Program-made: the position numbers and the translations under genes
Shown here: positions 8,427 through 16,658 of the stretch, in pieces
Layout: each line of letters begins with the position of its first letter
Position numbering within the stretch: the stretch's first letter is position 1
The notes under the pieces: model-generated
What the model was told of the DNA's origin: nothing
The model's input: only the letters and a program-made list of their open reading frames with translations
Database searches by the model: none
Source of the DNA: Halomarina ordinaria
GTDB taxonomy: Archaea; Halobacteriota; Halobacteria; Halobacteriales; Haloarculaceae
Reading direction: 5' to 3'
DNA length: 64,000 bases
NCBI RefSeq assembly: GCF_030553305.1
Contig: NZ_JARRAH010000001.1
Span: forward strand, 186,001 to 250,000

Positions 8427-9565
8427 AGCGCCTCGCGGACGATGCCTCGCATTCGCGTCTCGAACGTGCCGGCGGCGAACCGCTCGGGGTCGGGGAGCGT
8501 CCGTACTACCTCGCGGTGCGCCGGGTCCGAGAGGAGCGCATGTGCGTTCTCGACGGCCTCGTCCGCGTCCCGGTAGGTGAGCAGGTCGGCGTCGCCGACG
8601 GTCTCGGCCTGACCGCCCGTCGCGGGGACGAACGGGAGCATCCCCGCGGCGACCATCTCCGCGACGGTGATGCCGAAGTGCTCGTAGCGCTTGCCGTGGA
8701 TTCCATATCGATGGCGTTCGAGGAGGGAGACGAGTCGGTCGCGGGCGACGAACCCCTCGCACGTCAGCCAGTCGCGGCGACGGCAGTACTCGCGGACGCG
8801 CCGGGCGTACTCGCCCCGCCCGTCGCCGACGACGTGGAGGTGGACGTCGTGGCCGCGCTCGCGGAGCCGACCGACGACGTCGATGCAGGCGTGGACGCGC
8901 TTGTCGGGGACGAGTTTGCTCACGCAGACGAATCCGTCCTCTCGCTCGTCCCACGGGCGGCCGTCGAAGTCACCGACGCGGACGGGTGGGTGGACGACGT
9001 CTGCCGGGACGTCGTAGGTGGCTTCGAGGACGCCCGCGGTCCACGCGGCGTTCGTGAGGAGGCGCTTCGGGTGGTAGGTGGCGCTGGAGTCGAAGCCCGC
9101 GAGGCGTCTGCAGAGGGTGCGATAGGCGCGGTCGGGCGTGCTCGCGCGGCTCCCCTCGTCGGGGGTCGTAGGGGGAAAGAACACGGGGTGGTGGACGTAC
9201 TGGACGCTTCGCGCGAGGGGGAGTTCGGGTTTGGTGCTGACGACGAGGTCGAACTCGGACGCGTGGTCGAGGAGGGTGCGGACGACGACGGCGCTCTCCA
9301 GAAGGCCGAACTTCCCCTCGGGGCGACGGGCGCTGAGGTTCGAGAGGAGGGAGGGCGAGGGAGTGACGGTGGAGAGGGCTCGACTACTGATGGACGAACC
9401 GAAGCAGTGGTTCAGCACCTCGACGTCGGGGTCCCCGAAGGCGAAGACGGTGAGGTCGTGGTCGGCTTCGAGGGCGTCGATGGTGGCCGCGGCGACGGCC
9501 TCCGCGCCGCCGCGGTTGCGGTGGAGTTCCGGGTGGACGAGGGCGACGTCAGGCACGGTGGACAC
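8423..9565 (-). CDS. glycosyltransferase family 4
   Basis: A 380-residue GT-B glycosyltransferase. The N-terminal loop is VALVHPELHRNRGGAEAVAAATI. The C-terminal donor site includes FVCVSKLVPDKRVH and the sequence KRYEHFGITVAEMVAAGMLPFVP, in which the two glutamates take the usual E-x7-E place. The HGKRYEHFGI stretch resembles Alg11/mannosyltransferase-type GT4 enzymes, so a mannose or hexose donor is possible but not proved. It is the first gene of a two-gene operon with the Wzy/WaaL-like gene (ATGA overlap). The divergent spacer to the small TM protein is AT-rich with TATA-like elements on both strands. Confidence 0.92.
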   Translation of the reverse strand: MSTVPDVALVHPELHRNRGGAEAVAAATIDALEADHDLTVFAFGDPDVEVLNHCFGSSISSRALSTVTPSPSLLSNLSARRPEGKFGLLESAVVVRTLLDHASEFDLVVSTKPELPLARSVQYVHHPVFFPPTTPDEGSRASTPDRAYRTLCRRLAGFDSSATYHPKRLLTNAAWTAGVLEATYDVPADVVHPPVRVGDFDGRPWDEREDGFVCVSKLVPDKRVHACIDVVGRLRERGHDVHLHVVGDGRGEYARRVREYCRRRDWLTCEGFVARDRLVSLLERHRYGIHGKRYEHFGITVAEMVAAGMLPFVPATGGQAETVGDADLLTYRDADEAVENAHALLSDPAHREVVRTLPDPERFAAGTFETRMRGIVREAL

Positions 9566-9758
9566 CGTCGGTGGAGAGGGGGGAGTCCTCGGTACGGAGA
9601 CGAATACCGCAGGTGGTCGGACCGGCGGGAGGACTCGGCATTATTAAAGAGGGTGTATGGTGCTGAATATAAAGCTTGTTTGATACCGTGGACCACCTAT
9701 GTCGTGAGTGCTTTCGTTCGGTCGATTGCGGCCCACTTCATCGGTCGAAAACGCCAAC

Positions 9759-9766
9759 ATTTACAC
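9759..9766 (+). promoter_or_regulatory. TATA-like element (CATTTACA)
   Basis: CATTTACA ends 24 nt before the ATG at 9791. The spacing matches a leaderless haloarchaeal promoter and supports the small gene that follows. Confidence 0.5.
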
Positions 9767-9790
9767 TCTATTGACTGTCTCTGTCCGTAC

Positions 9791-9979
9791 ATGGTCACTC
9801 TCGACGCCTCGATGGTCGCGACCGCGCTCCGGGTCGACGCGTGGATACTCTCCGTCGTCGGCTTCGTCTGGATATTCACCACCGGGTTGCCCTCCTATCG
9901 ACTGATCTTCTACCTCGTCGCCCTCCTCGTCGGCGTCAGCGCGCTACTCGCGCCAACTTTCGTATTTCCGCGCGAGTAG
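9791..9979 (+). CDS. small two-TM membrane protein
   Basis: A 62-residue protein that is nearly all hydrophobic: one segment around residues 15-30 (WILSVVGFVWIFTTG) and a second around 36-55 (IFYLVALLVGVSALLAPTF). No family is recognised. It is supported as a gene by strong haloarchaeal codon choice (most third positions G or C) in an otherwise lower-GC spacer, and by the TATA-like element at the right distance. Its last 36 nt overlap the 3' end of the convergent membrane-protein gene. It may be an accessory subunit of the membrane machinery in the glycan locus, but this rests on location only. Confidence 0.6.
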   Translation: MVTLDASMVATALRVDAWILSVVGFVWIFTTGLPSYRLIFYLVALLVGVSALLAPTFVFPRE

Positions 9980-11176
9980 CTGTTTGCTGTCGTAGAACGC
10001 CGGTCCTGCGAAGATTACGAGCAGGAAGTTGAAGATGATTCGATGGCGGACGTTCGTCCCGAAGTTCGAGTTGACGAGGCCGTAGCCGACGATGCCGCCG
10101 AAGTAGACGGTCAGGAGGAGCATCGCGACGGTGACGTCCGTCTCTTTCCTCACGAAGGAGTAGAGCGCGAGCGCGCTCAGGACGAGCAGGATGGGGAGCG
10201 AACTCAGACCGAGGAGGTGGAACGTCGACTCGACCTGCCAGGGGAAGGGGGCGAACTGGAAGTAGATTCCCCGGAGAGGCGCGGAGAGGAGGACGTCGGT
10301 CCACGACTCGTAGCTCATGTCCTGGAGGTACGCCGCGCCACCCTGTGCGCGCCAGTCTCGTTCCTCTTCGAGCGTCTTTAGCGAGAAGAAACGAGTGAAC
10401 CCGGCGAACCCGAGCGCCCCGACCGGTACCGCGAACACCGAGAGCATCGGGATCGTGATGTCCCGTTCGATTACGTAGTCGGCGATGTGGACGACGACTG
10501 CGCCGACCGACGCGACGGTGATGATCAGGCCCAGCTCGGGGCGGATGAGCGTGAGTATCCCGATCATCGGGAACGCGAGCGCGGTCGGCCACAGTTCGTA
10601 CTCGACGAACGACCGGACGATGAGCGCGAGTACCGAGAAGGCGAGTATCATCGAGATAGACATCCGCATGGGGAGCGTCAGAAAGAGGAACGAGACGGGG
10701 AAGAACAGGACCAGCGCGACGATTGCACCCTCCCAGCTCTTCGCGGAGGGGTAGAGCGACCTCGCGAGCGAGACTGCGGGGATGGGCAGGAGGACGGCCA
10801 GGAAGGAGTTGACCACGACCATCGTCTCGGTCCGTGGTTCGAACGCGGCGTAGAAGATGGCCTGGAGGGAGCCGAACGCTGCGACACGACTCGATGCCTC
10901 CGGAGGTGTGTCTCCGAGTATCGTGGTCGCAGCGTTGTGATAGTTTCCGATGTCCCACGTGTAGGGTAGTTCCGGAAGGATAACGAGACCAACGACGAGA
11001 TGGAGTACCAGGGCGAGCGGGGCCAGTACTCTGAACGTCTTGTTATCGTACAAATAAGCCGTGCCGAGTAACACCAAGAATGCGAGGACGATAGGGAGGG
11101 CGACCATTTGGTCCAGTAGTTGCATTAGTGATTTATAGATACTCCGCTCTGGGAAACGGTATTCGAACCGCCTCAT
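9944..11176 (-). CDS. polytopic membrane protein, GT-C/polysaccharide-polymerase-like
   Basis: A 410-residue protein with about 10 TM helices. The first outward loop after TM2 holds ELPYTWDIGNYHNAA; an Asp followed by an aromatic in this loop is typical of GT-C transferases (GT39-like) and of some EpsG/Wzy polymerases. A second large loop lies around residues 275-320 (FFSLKTLEEERDWRAQGGAAYL). It could polymerise repeat units or transfer a lipid-linked sugar outside the cell. The start at 11176 is uncertain; the Met at 11125 (MQLLDQMVALPIV) would put the first TM closer to the N-terminus. Codon GC is a little lower than the flanks. Confidence 0.7.
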   Translation of the reverse strand: MRRFEYRFPERSIYKSLMQLLDQMVALPIVLAFLVLLGTAYLYDNKTFRVLAPLALVLHLVVGLVILPELPYTWDIGNYHNAATTILGDTPPEASSRVAAFGSLQAIFYAAFEPRTETMVVVNSFLAVLLPIPAVSLARSLYPSAKSWEGAIVALVLFFPVSFLFLTLPMRMSISMILAFSVLALIVRSFVEYELWPTALAFPMIGILTLIRPELGLIITVASVGAVVVHIADYVIERDITIPMLSVFAVPVGALGFAGFTRFFSLKTLEEERDWRAQGGAAYLQDMSYESWTDVLLSAPLRGIYFQFAPFPWQVESTFHLLGLSSLPILLVLSALALYSFVRKETDVTVAMLLLTVYFGGIVGYGLVNSNFGTNVRHRIIFNFLLVIFAGPAFYDSKQLLARKYESWRE

Positions 11177-11277
11177 TCATGGATTACGTCTGACCGTCAC
11201 CTGTCGCGCCGCGAACTGTGAACGAGAAGTTCTATAGAGTTGACCTGAGCAGTGGCAGGTAAGGGGTATACCATCAC

Positions 11278-12948
11278 GTGAACTCAACGAAGTCTGAATA
11301 CTGCTTGACCTACGAATCTGAGTGGTCGACTGTCGAGAGTACCAGCGTTCGGGGGAGTGGTTTCGTCGCTGGGGAGTGCTACAGCACGGAACGCCTGTGC
11401 ACGTTCTTCGAGGGCGCGAACTCCACACGCGAACTGGTCGACAAGTTGCGGTCCGTAAATGGGTTCTTCGCCCTAATCACCGAAGTCGATGGCGACCTGG
11501 TTCTCGCGACCGACAGGATACAGAGTATTCCGTTATTCTACACGAACTCGACAGACGGTGTCCTCGTCGGGACGGACAGTTCCCAAATCGTCGACCGCGT
11601 CGGCCGCTCGAATCGCGACCCAGTACACGAAGCGGAGTACATCGTCACGGGATACGTTACCGGTCGCGATACCCTGTTCGACGACATCTATCAGGTCCAA
11701 GCCGGAGAGTTCGTCGTACTCAGTGAGGATGCGTCTGCTCCCGCACACCGAGAACAGTACTACCGGTACCGACACGAAACTCCCAGGGAATCGACGACCA
11801 GAGAACTCCTCTCTGATCTGGACGACGTTCTCGTCGCCGCCTTCTCGCGGCTCATCGACTACGCAGACGGTCGACCGATCGTACTCAACATGAGCGCGGG
11901 TTACGACTCTCGGCTCCTCGCGACGATGCTCGCTCGCTTGGAGTACGAGAACACGATCGCGTTCACCTACGAGTATTCGGGTGACGAGTCGAAGTACTGT
12001 GAGGAGATCGCCGATTCACTCGGACTCGAATGGGTCTACGTCACTCAGGACCACGACGAGTGGCGCGAGTGGTACCACTCCGACAAACGAGTCGAACTTG
12101 ACCGGAACGCTGGTATCATCGACGCAGTACCGACGATCGGGCCCGCGATTGCGTTGAAAAAACTGTCCGAAGACGGTAGAGTCCCGGAAGATTCCGTCTT
12201 CGTAACTGGTGACGCCGCCTCGACGACTGGGGATCATATCCCTGCATCGTTGATCGACGCAAATAATGGAAGTCTCGAACAGTACATCGATTCGATTCTC
12301 TCGAACCATTACGAACTCTTCGAGTGGAGTTCCGAATTCGACGAGGTCTTCCGCGACAGAATCGTCAGGGCGACGGACATCGACGGCCTCTCGACGCGAG
12401 ACGACGTCATTGATGCGTTCGAACTCTGGGACTGGCAGGAAAGACAAGCGAAACACATCCTACGGAATGGACTGTTCGACTTCTGGGGATACGACTGGTG
12501 GCACCCGCTCTGGGACACTGAGTTCGTGAACTTCTGGCTGACAGTCGCTCCCGAACACCGCTACGACCGTTCACTCTACGAACGCTATACCAAAGAACTG
12601 TATGCAGACGTGGCTGATCGTTCGATCTCTGAGGTCGAGACGTCGTTTCACGAGCGATCCTCGTGGGTTCGAAAAATCGAGCGGGTTCTCACCGGAACGC
12701 CACTGAAAGACCCGGTAGAACGAATCTATCGAGAGTACATGTCACCCCGAACGTACGACGGGAATCCGATCTGGGGAATCATGTCCCGAGACCAGTTCGA
12801 CGAGATTCATTCGGGCCGACAGGTGATTCACACGTTTCGAATCCTGAATGTCCTAGGTCGACTGTCGCTTGAGCCGAGAGGTGACGGCTGTACTTTCAAA
12901 AACGGCATCTGTCTTTCAGATATTGAGAATAACTTATTTGATAATTAG
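11278..12948 (+). CDS. asparagine synthase-like ATP-dependent ligase (no glutaminase Cys)
   Basis: A 556-residue protein with a GTG start. Residues 1-120 look like a degenerate Ntn glutamine amidotransferase domain (RSVNGFFALITEVDGDLVLATDR, IPLFYTNSTDG) but lack the Cys2 nucleophile. The second domain carries the AsnB-type pyrophosphatase loop S206-A-G-Y-D-S211 and a later VTGDAASTTGD segment, so it should form acyl-adenylates from ATP. A glycan-locus setting suggests amidation or other ligation onto a carboxyl sugar, as proposed for AsnB-like proteins in bacterial O-antigen clusters; this is inference. Without glutaminase it would use free ammonia or another amine. GC content is about 10 points lower than the flanking genes, and the downstream genes are lower still. 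Confidence 0.82.
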   Translation: MNSTKSEYCLTYESEWSTVESTSVRGSGFVAGECYSTERLCTFFEGANSTRELVDKLRSVNGFFALITEVDGDLVLATDRIQSIPLFYTNSTDGVLVGTDSSQIVDRVGRSNRDPVHEAEYIVTGYVTGRDTLFDDIYQVQAGEFVVLSEDASAPAHREQYYRYRHETPRESTTRELLSDLDDVLVAAFSRLIDYADGRPIVLNMSAGYDSRLLATMLARLEYENTIAFTYEYSGDESKYCEEIADSLGLEWVYVTQDHDEWREWYHSDKRVELDRNAGIIDAVPTIGPAIALKKLSEDGRVPEDSVFVTGDAASTTGDHIPASLIDANNGSLEQYIDSILSNHYELFEWSSEFDEVFRDRIVRATDIDGLSTRDDVIDAFELWDWQERQAKHILRNGLFDFWGYDWWHPLWDTEFVNFWLTVAPEHRYDRSLYERYTKELYADVADRSISEVETSFHERSSWVRKIERVLTGTPLKDPVERIYREYMSPRTYDGNPIWGIMSRDQFDEIHSGRQVIHTFRILNVLGRLSLEPRGDGCTFKNGICLSDIENNLFDN

Positions 12949-12997
12949 AATTTGCAAAAACCAATCTATATGGATATTGGACTTCGATAGAAGCTTA

Positions 12998-13876
12998 ATG
13001 CATGAGAGTTCGAGGGTTGCATCTTCTGAGCGGGGTATCCTATATATTGCTACTGAACAGCGCTTCGTGGAGGAAGCAACGGTTTCTGCTAGAAGTGCCC
13101 GTGCTTCGATGGGAGATATACCGATTGCTATTATAACTGACTCCGAGAACGATGTCCCGAGTATATTCGACATCACTATTGAATCCTCCGACAATTCACA
13201 TGATTTCGGTGAAAAAGTATATAATATTTCGAAATCTCCTTTTGATAGGACGATATATTTAGATACTGATATACACGTTGAGGACGATATAAGTGAGTTG
13301 TTCGATATATTAGGACACTGGGACTTGGCGGCTGCTCATAATATCAGCGATTACGACTTTGGCGGTATCGAAATACCGCCTGACCATCCCCTGACTACGC
13401 TACCTATGGGTATTCCAGAATATAACACCGGACTCATCGCGTACTGTTCCAATTCGCACACAGATAATTTATTCAAAGAGTGGGTAAAGGCATACGAATA
13501 CGATGAGAGAGTTATGGAGCATCCTCCGGATCAGGCGTCGTTCAAGCGGGCCTTGTTCGAATCTGACACCCGTGTTCATACTCTGTCACGCGAGTACAAC
13601 TGTCTTTTCAGGTCGCCTGGCTGCGTCAGCCGCCCCGTGAAAGTATTTCATGGTCGATTAATTGATCTCGAAGGGCATGGTGCTAGCAAATCTGCGGATG
13701 TTAGGCAGGCAGTGGACGAAATAAATCGCCAGAGTGGGAAGAGAGTATACTTTACTGGTGCGGACACGACTATAGTAGTAGATCGATTGAGTAAAAATTT
13801 AGTAACTCTGTTGAGCTTAATTCGAAAAAAGAAATTTGCGAAAGTACTTGAGGTGTGTGCTAGACGTCTTAGCTAA
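12998..13876 (+). CDS. GT8-like glycosyltransferase (GT-A fold)
   Basis: A 292-residue protein starting MHESSRVASSERGILYIATEQRFV. Its layout fits a GT-A nucleotide-diphospho-sugar transferase: a first Rossmann half (ILYIATEQ, AIITDSEND), the metal-binding D89-T-D91 motif in TIYLDTDIHVEDD, a glycine-containing acceptor loop, NTGLIAYCSNS, and HPPDQASFKRALF near the donor site. It lacks TM segments, so it should work in the cytosol at the membrane. The frame is open back to 12869, but the leading 43 residues overlap the previous gene and read poorly. It is strongly AT-rich. Its 3' end overlaps the next AsnB-like frame by up to 41 nt, suggesting coupled translation. Confidence 0.78.
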   Translation: MHESSRVASSERGILYIATEQRFVEEATVSARSARASMGDIPIAIITDSENDVPSIFDITIESSDNSHDFGEKVYNISKSPFDRTIYLDTDIHVEDDISELFDILGHWDLAAAHNISDYDFGGIEIPPDHPLTTLPMGIPEYNTGLIAYCSNSHTDNLFKEWVKAYEYDERVMEHPPDQASFKRALFESDTRVHTLSREYNCLFRSPGCVSRPVKVFHGRLIDLEGHGASKSADVRQAVDEINRQSGKRVYFTGADTTIVVDRLSKNLVTLLSLIRKKKFAKVLEVCARRLS

Positions 13877-15167
13877 CGATGACGTATACTACAGCCCAAA
13901 TCGAATACAGCTATCGATCTCTCACCACGTAGAAATGAATGATCTAATCGACAGTGTCCTCTATTTCGGTTATTATCCCGTTTGCGCACGTAGTAGTCTC
14001 CCAGATGTCATTTCACGATCTGCGTCGGCGCAAGTACCGACACTAGACCGCGATGAACTCGTTACCAATGTCCAGCATGCATTCGGTGAAGCGATTGATG
14101 CAGAACTGGCTCTTACAGATTGTGAGACGACCCACGTTGTCCCTCTGAGTGCCGGTCTCGACTCTCGTGCCATACTCGGTGGTCTGTTGGACCATCCAGC
14201 AGTAGATTTATCAGATATTCATACTATTAGTTTTGGTTCACCAGGGACATGGGACTTGGAAATAGGACGACAAGTAGCGGAAGTCGCTGGTGTCAGTAAT
14301 ACTGCAATCGATTTGTCTGTTGGATCATTCGACTGGTCGCTCGGCTCGATTCGAGAATATGCCGCGAGTCGAAAAACCCCCGGTCGAGTACTCGACGGGT
14401 ATGTCAACTCTCAGATTCCAACCCTTGTAGAAGACGATGCAGTGATTTGGAGTGGGTTTATGGGTGACCCATCTGTGGGTGGCCACCAACCTGATCAGCC
14501 CAGCAAGGATTGGGGCGCTGCGTGCGAATATTTTGCGGACCACGAGCGATACTGTGGCGGGCTTGTGAGCTCTCAATTCGACCCAGTCTCGGTACTACCT
14601 GACGAACCTTATATTACGAGAAAGAAGTTATCTTACGAAGAACAACTCGACTTCGCGCTCCGACAGCAGTGTCTTATCGCACCCATCGTACTTCATTCCA
14701 ATCACTATCGGACGCCGTTTTTGCGACCCTGCTGGCTGGATGTCGCTCTTAACCTCCCACGGCAACACCGTAAAAACCGGAATCTATTCAAAGAAGCATT
14801 CCTCAACGCGTTCCCGGAACTATTTTCTCTTCCGACGGATGCACACTTCGGTCTTCCACTCACGGCTAACCGGGCTCGGGGTTGGATACGAAGTAAACGA
14901 TTAGGACTCGCTCGGGAAATCGCAGCTCAAATGGGTATCCCTTATCTCCATCCCGCAACGAACTACATCGATTTCGCGGCAGCATTTCGAACCGACTGTG
15001 AATTGCGGGACTCGATGTATCTCTTGGTCTCCAAGTTTTGTAATCGAACCATTGATACTGAAATCGACCCGCTTCGTATTTGGCGGGAACATCAGGACGG
15101 CCGCGACCATAGCAACGAAATCAGAGCGATTAGCTCACTCGAACTCTATCTTGATGCACGAGCATGA
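13836..15167 (+). CDS. asparagine synthase-like ligase, C-terminal domain type
   Basis: A protein of up to 443 residues. The ATP-pyrophosphatase loop S105-A-G-L-D-S110 lies in HVVPLSAGLDSRAILGGLL, and SGFMGDPSVGGH takes the place of the usual second conserved AsnB loop. There is no Ntn glutaminase domain and no N-terminal Cys; instead a short N-terminal region (YYSPNRIQLSISHHVEMND) precedes the ligase domain. The start is uncertain: the longest frame uses TTG at 13836, with GTG at 13857 and ATG at 13935 as alternatives, the first two overlapping the GT8-like gene. It probably forms an adenylated carboxylate for amide formation on a glycan. It is a paralogue of the gene at 11278 at domain level and lies in the AT-rich island. 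Confidence 0.75.
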   Translation: MRKYLRCVLDVLANDDVYYSPNRIQLSISHHVEMNDLIDSVLYFGYYPVCARSSLPDVISRSASAQVPTLDRDELVTNVQHAFGEAIDAELALTDCETTHVVPLSAGLDSRAILGGLLDHPAVDLSDIHTISFGSPGTWDLEIGRQVAEVAGVSNTAIDLSVGSFDWSLGSIREYAASRKTPGRVLDGYVNSQIPTLVEDDAVIWSGFMGDPSVGGHQPDQPSKDWGAACEYFADHERYCGGLVSSQFDPVSVLPDEPYITRKKLSYEEQLDFALRQQCLIAPIVLHSNHYRTPFLRPCWLDVALNLPRQHRKNRNLFKEAFLNAFPELFSLPTDAHFGLPLTANRARGWIRSKRLGLAREIAAQMGIPYLHPATNYIDFAAAFRTDCELRDSMYLLVSKFCNRTIDTEIDPLRIWREHQDGRDHSNEIRAISSLELYLDARA

Positions 15168-15224
15168 ATATATTATTTCACCCAAACCGATGATGTTTAG
15201 TTAGGGCTATTCATCGTATCTCGC

Positions 15225-15389
15225 ATGTACTCATTGTCTGAGATATATAAAGGATTTCAGGACCCAACAAAAATTGCACGGGAGATAAATAGAAAGTGGT
15301 ATGATTTACAAAATAGCCCCGGGGAACGAGACGAGTATGTTGACGAAGACAAGATTCAACAACAATTGGCAAAGTTAGGATACATGTGA
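15225..15389 (+). CDS. 54-residue protein, possible joined ends of a sulfatase-like gene
   Basis: An ATG-to-TGA frame of 54 residues in AT-rich DNA, charged and probably helical (IYKGFQDPTKIAREINRKWYD, then an acidic stretch). The C-terminus QQLAKLGYM copies the tail found on the three AP-superfamily enzymes of this locus (LEDLGYL, LKQLGYL, LEDLGYL). From general knowledge, the N-terminal 25 residues resemble the leader of some haloarchaeal sulfatase-like proteins (a conserved ...NP..ARE.NR.YY... helix). It may be an internally deleted remnant or a small free-standing protein. No domain between the two ends is left. The gene lies 57 nt after the AsnB-like gene on the same strand. Confidence 0.5.
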   Translation: MYSLSEIYKGFQDPTKIAREINRKWYDLQNSPGERDEYVDEDKIQQQLAKLGYM

Positions 15390-15425
15390 TGCCCGGTTAC
15401 CTCAATAAATATTAATAGTTATCTA

Positions 15426-16586
15426 ATGTTATACTACCTTTCCAACGCACGATTACCTAGTAAAGAAGCTCACACAATACAACAGATGAAAATGTGTGAT
15501 GCTTTTGTTGAAAAAGACGAAGAAATCTGCTTCGTTCATCCGAGTTATGGAAACGCGGATCAGAATATAACATGGGACTCTCTTTCCGACTACTACGGAC
15601 TAAATCATCCATTCTCTATTCGCACTATCAATACGCTTTCTGATGAATCGGAATTCATACCGGATTCAATAGAAGGAATCTCGAAGATACTACTGGTAAA
15701 TTACTGGCTTCTACACAAAATATACGAGGGGGAAATAACTCGATCAGATACGATCTACAGTCGGCTTTTCTACCCGATAGCTGCGTTCTCCGAATGGTAC
15801 CATCGACTTCCGCAGAGCCGTTCTCCGACGCTCATTCACGAGCCACACAACCTCCTCGGTTCGAGATTCGAGCATCGAATGTTCAAAAACATAGATGGCG
15901 TCGTCCCTCTGACTACCTATCTGAAGGACGAGATGGTCCGAGAGGGGATGGTCGACGAGAGCGACACCTTCGTAGCTCACGACGGTGTCGACCTCACTCC
16001 GTATCGAGGAACGTCCAAAGAACGCGCCCGTGAGGAACTGGGCCTCCCACTGGCGGAGAAGTTCGTGATGTACACCGGTCACCTCTACCCGAGAAAAGGT
16101 GTACAGTTTCTCGCTGAAGTCGCCCGAGAGATACAGGGAACCGTCCTCGTCGTCGGGGGCTATCAGGAGGACATCGACCGTATACAGTCTCAAGTCCCTA
16201 CCACAGATAACCTTGAGTTCACCGGGTTCGTCGAACCGTCCCGGATTCACACGTACCAGCTCAGTGCGGACGTTCTGGTCGCGCCGTACACTCGCGAGGC
16301 GTGGATGCCCTCCCCGCTCAAACTGTTCGAGTACATGGCGACCGGCAACCCCATCGTCGCCAGTTCGATACCGACGATCGAAGAGGTGCTGACGCACGAA
16401 CGAAACGGGCTGCTCGTCCCCCCCGGCGATGCCGATCAGCTCGGCGACGAGATCAACAGACTTCTGGACGATAGAGAACTCGCGTCGGAAATCGCAGCTA
16501 CGGCTCGAAACGACGTCGAGCAGTATACGTGGACGAAACGAGCGAGTGACATCCTCGATTTCATCGAGCAGAAGGTGAATCGCTGA
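15426..16586 (+). CDS. glycosyltransferase family 4, compositionally mosaic
   Basis: A 386-residue GT-B fold enzyme. The N-terminal half has NARLPSKEAHTIQQMKMCDAF. The C-terminal donor domain has MYTGHLYPRKGVQFLAEVA and YTREAWMPSPLKLFEYMATGNPIVA, a PSPLK-E-Y-MA form of the GT4 nucleotide site common in archaeal and cyanobacterial enzymes. It is complete and of normal length. The first ~125 codons are AT-rich like the island upstream, and the remainder returns to GC-rich haloarchaeal codon use, with the change around 15780-15840. Gene spacing (36 nt from the small gene upstream) suggests one operon from 11278 onward. It converges with the ABC transporter gene. Confidence 0.88.
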   Translation: MLYYLSNARLPSKEAHTIQQMKMCDAFVEKDEEICFVHPSYGNADQNITWDSLSDYYGLNHPFSIRTINTLSDESEFIPDSIEGISKILLVNYWLLHKIYEGEITRSDTIYSRLFYPIAAFSEWYHRLPQSRSPTLIHEPHNLLGSRFEHRMFKNIDGVVPLTTYLKDEMVREGMVDESDTFVAHDGVDLTPYRGTSKERAREELGLPLAEKFVMYTGHLYPRKGVQFLAEVAREIQGTVLVVGGYQEDIDRIQSQVPTTDNLEFTGFVEPSRIHTYQLSADVLVAPYTREAWMPSPLKLFEYMATGNPIVASSIPTIEEVLTHERNGLLVPPGDADQLGDEINRLLDDRELASEIAATARNDVEQYTWTKRASDILDFIEQKVNR

Positions 16587-16658
16587 AAATTCCCCCTCTG
16601 CCGTCGTCTATCGTCGGCTACTGGTTCGTCGCTTCGAAAGTTACCGGACGTCCCCGAA

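Larger units (their letters stand above)
12940..15840. other. AT-rich compositional island
   Basis: Base composition falls to roughly 30-45 percent GC here (one 60-base row near 13201 holds only 16 G+C), while flanking glycan genes are mostly 60-70 percent. Codons such as ATA, AGA and TTA, rare elsewhere in the window, are common in the genes inside. The fall starts at the end of the first AsnB-like gene; the return to higher GC comes within the glycosyltransferase gene at 15426-16586. This fits recent horizontal acquisition of the inner genes. No integrase, transposase or terminal repeat is visible. Confidence 0.85.

Noticed and set aside
12940-15840. AT-rich island as an insertion sequence or provirus
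   Set aside because: No transposase, integrase, terminal inverted repeats or target duplication was found; all genes inside fit glycan biosynthesis.
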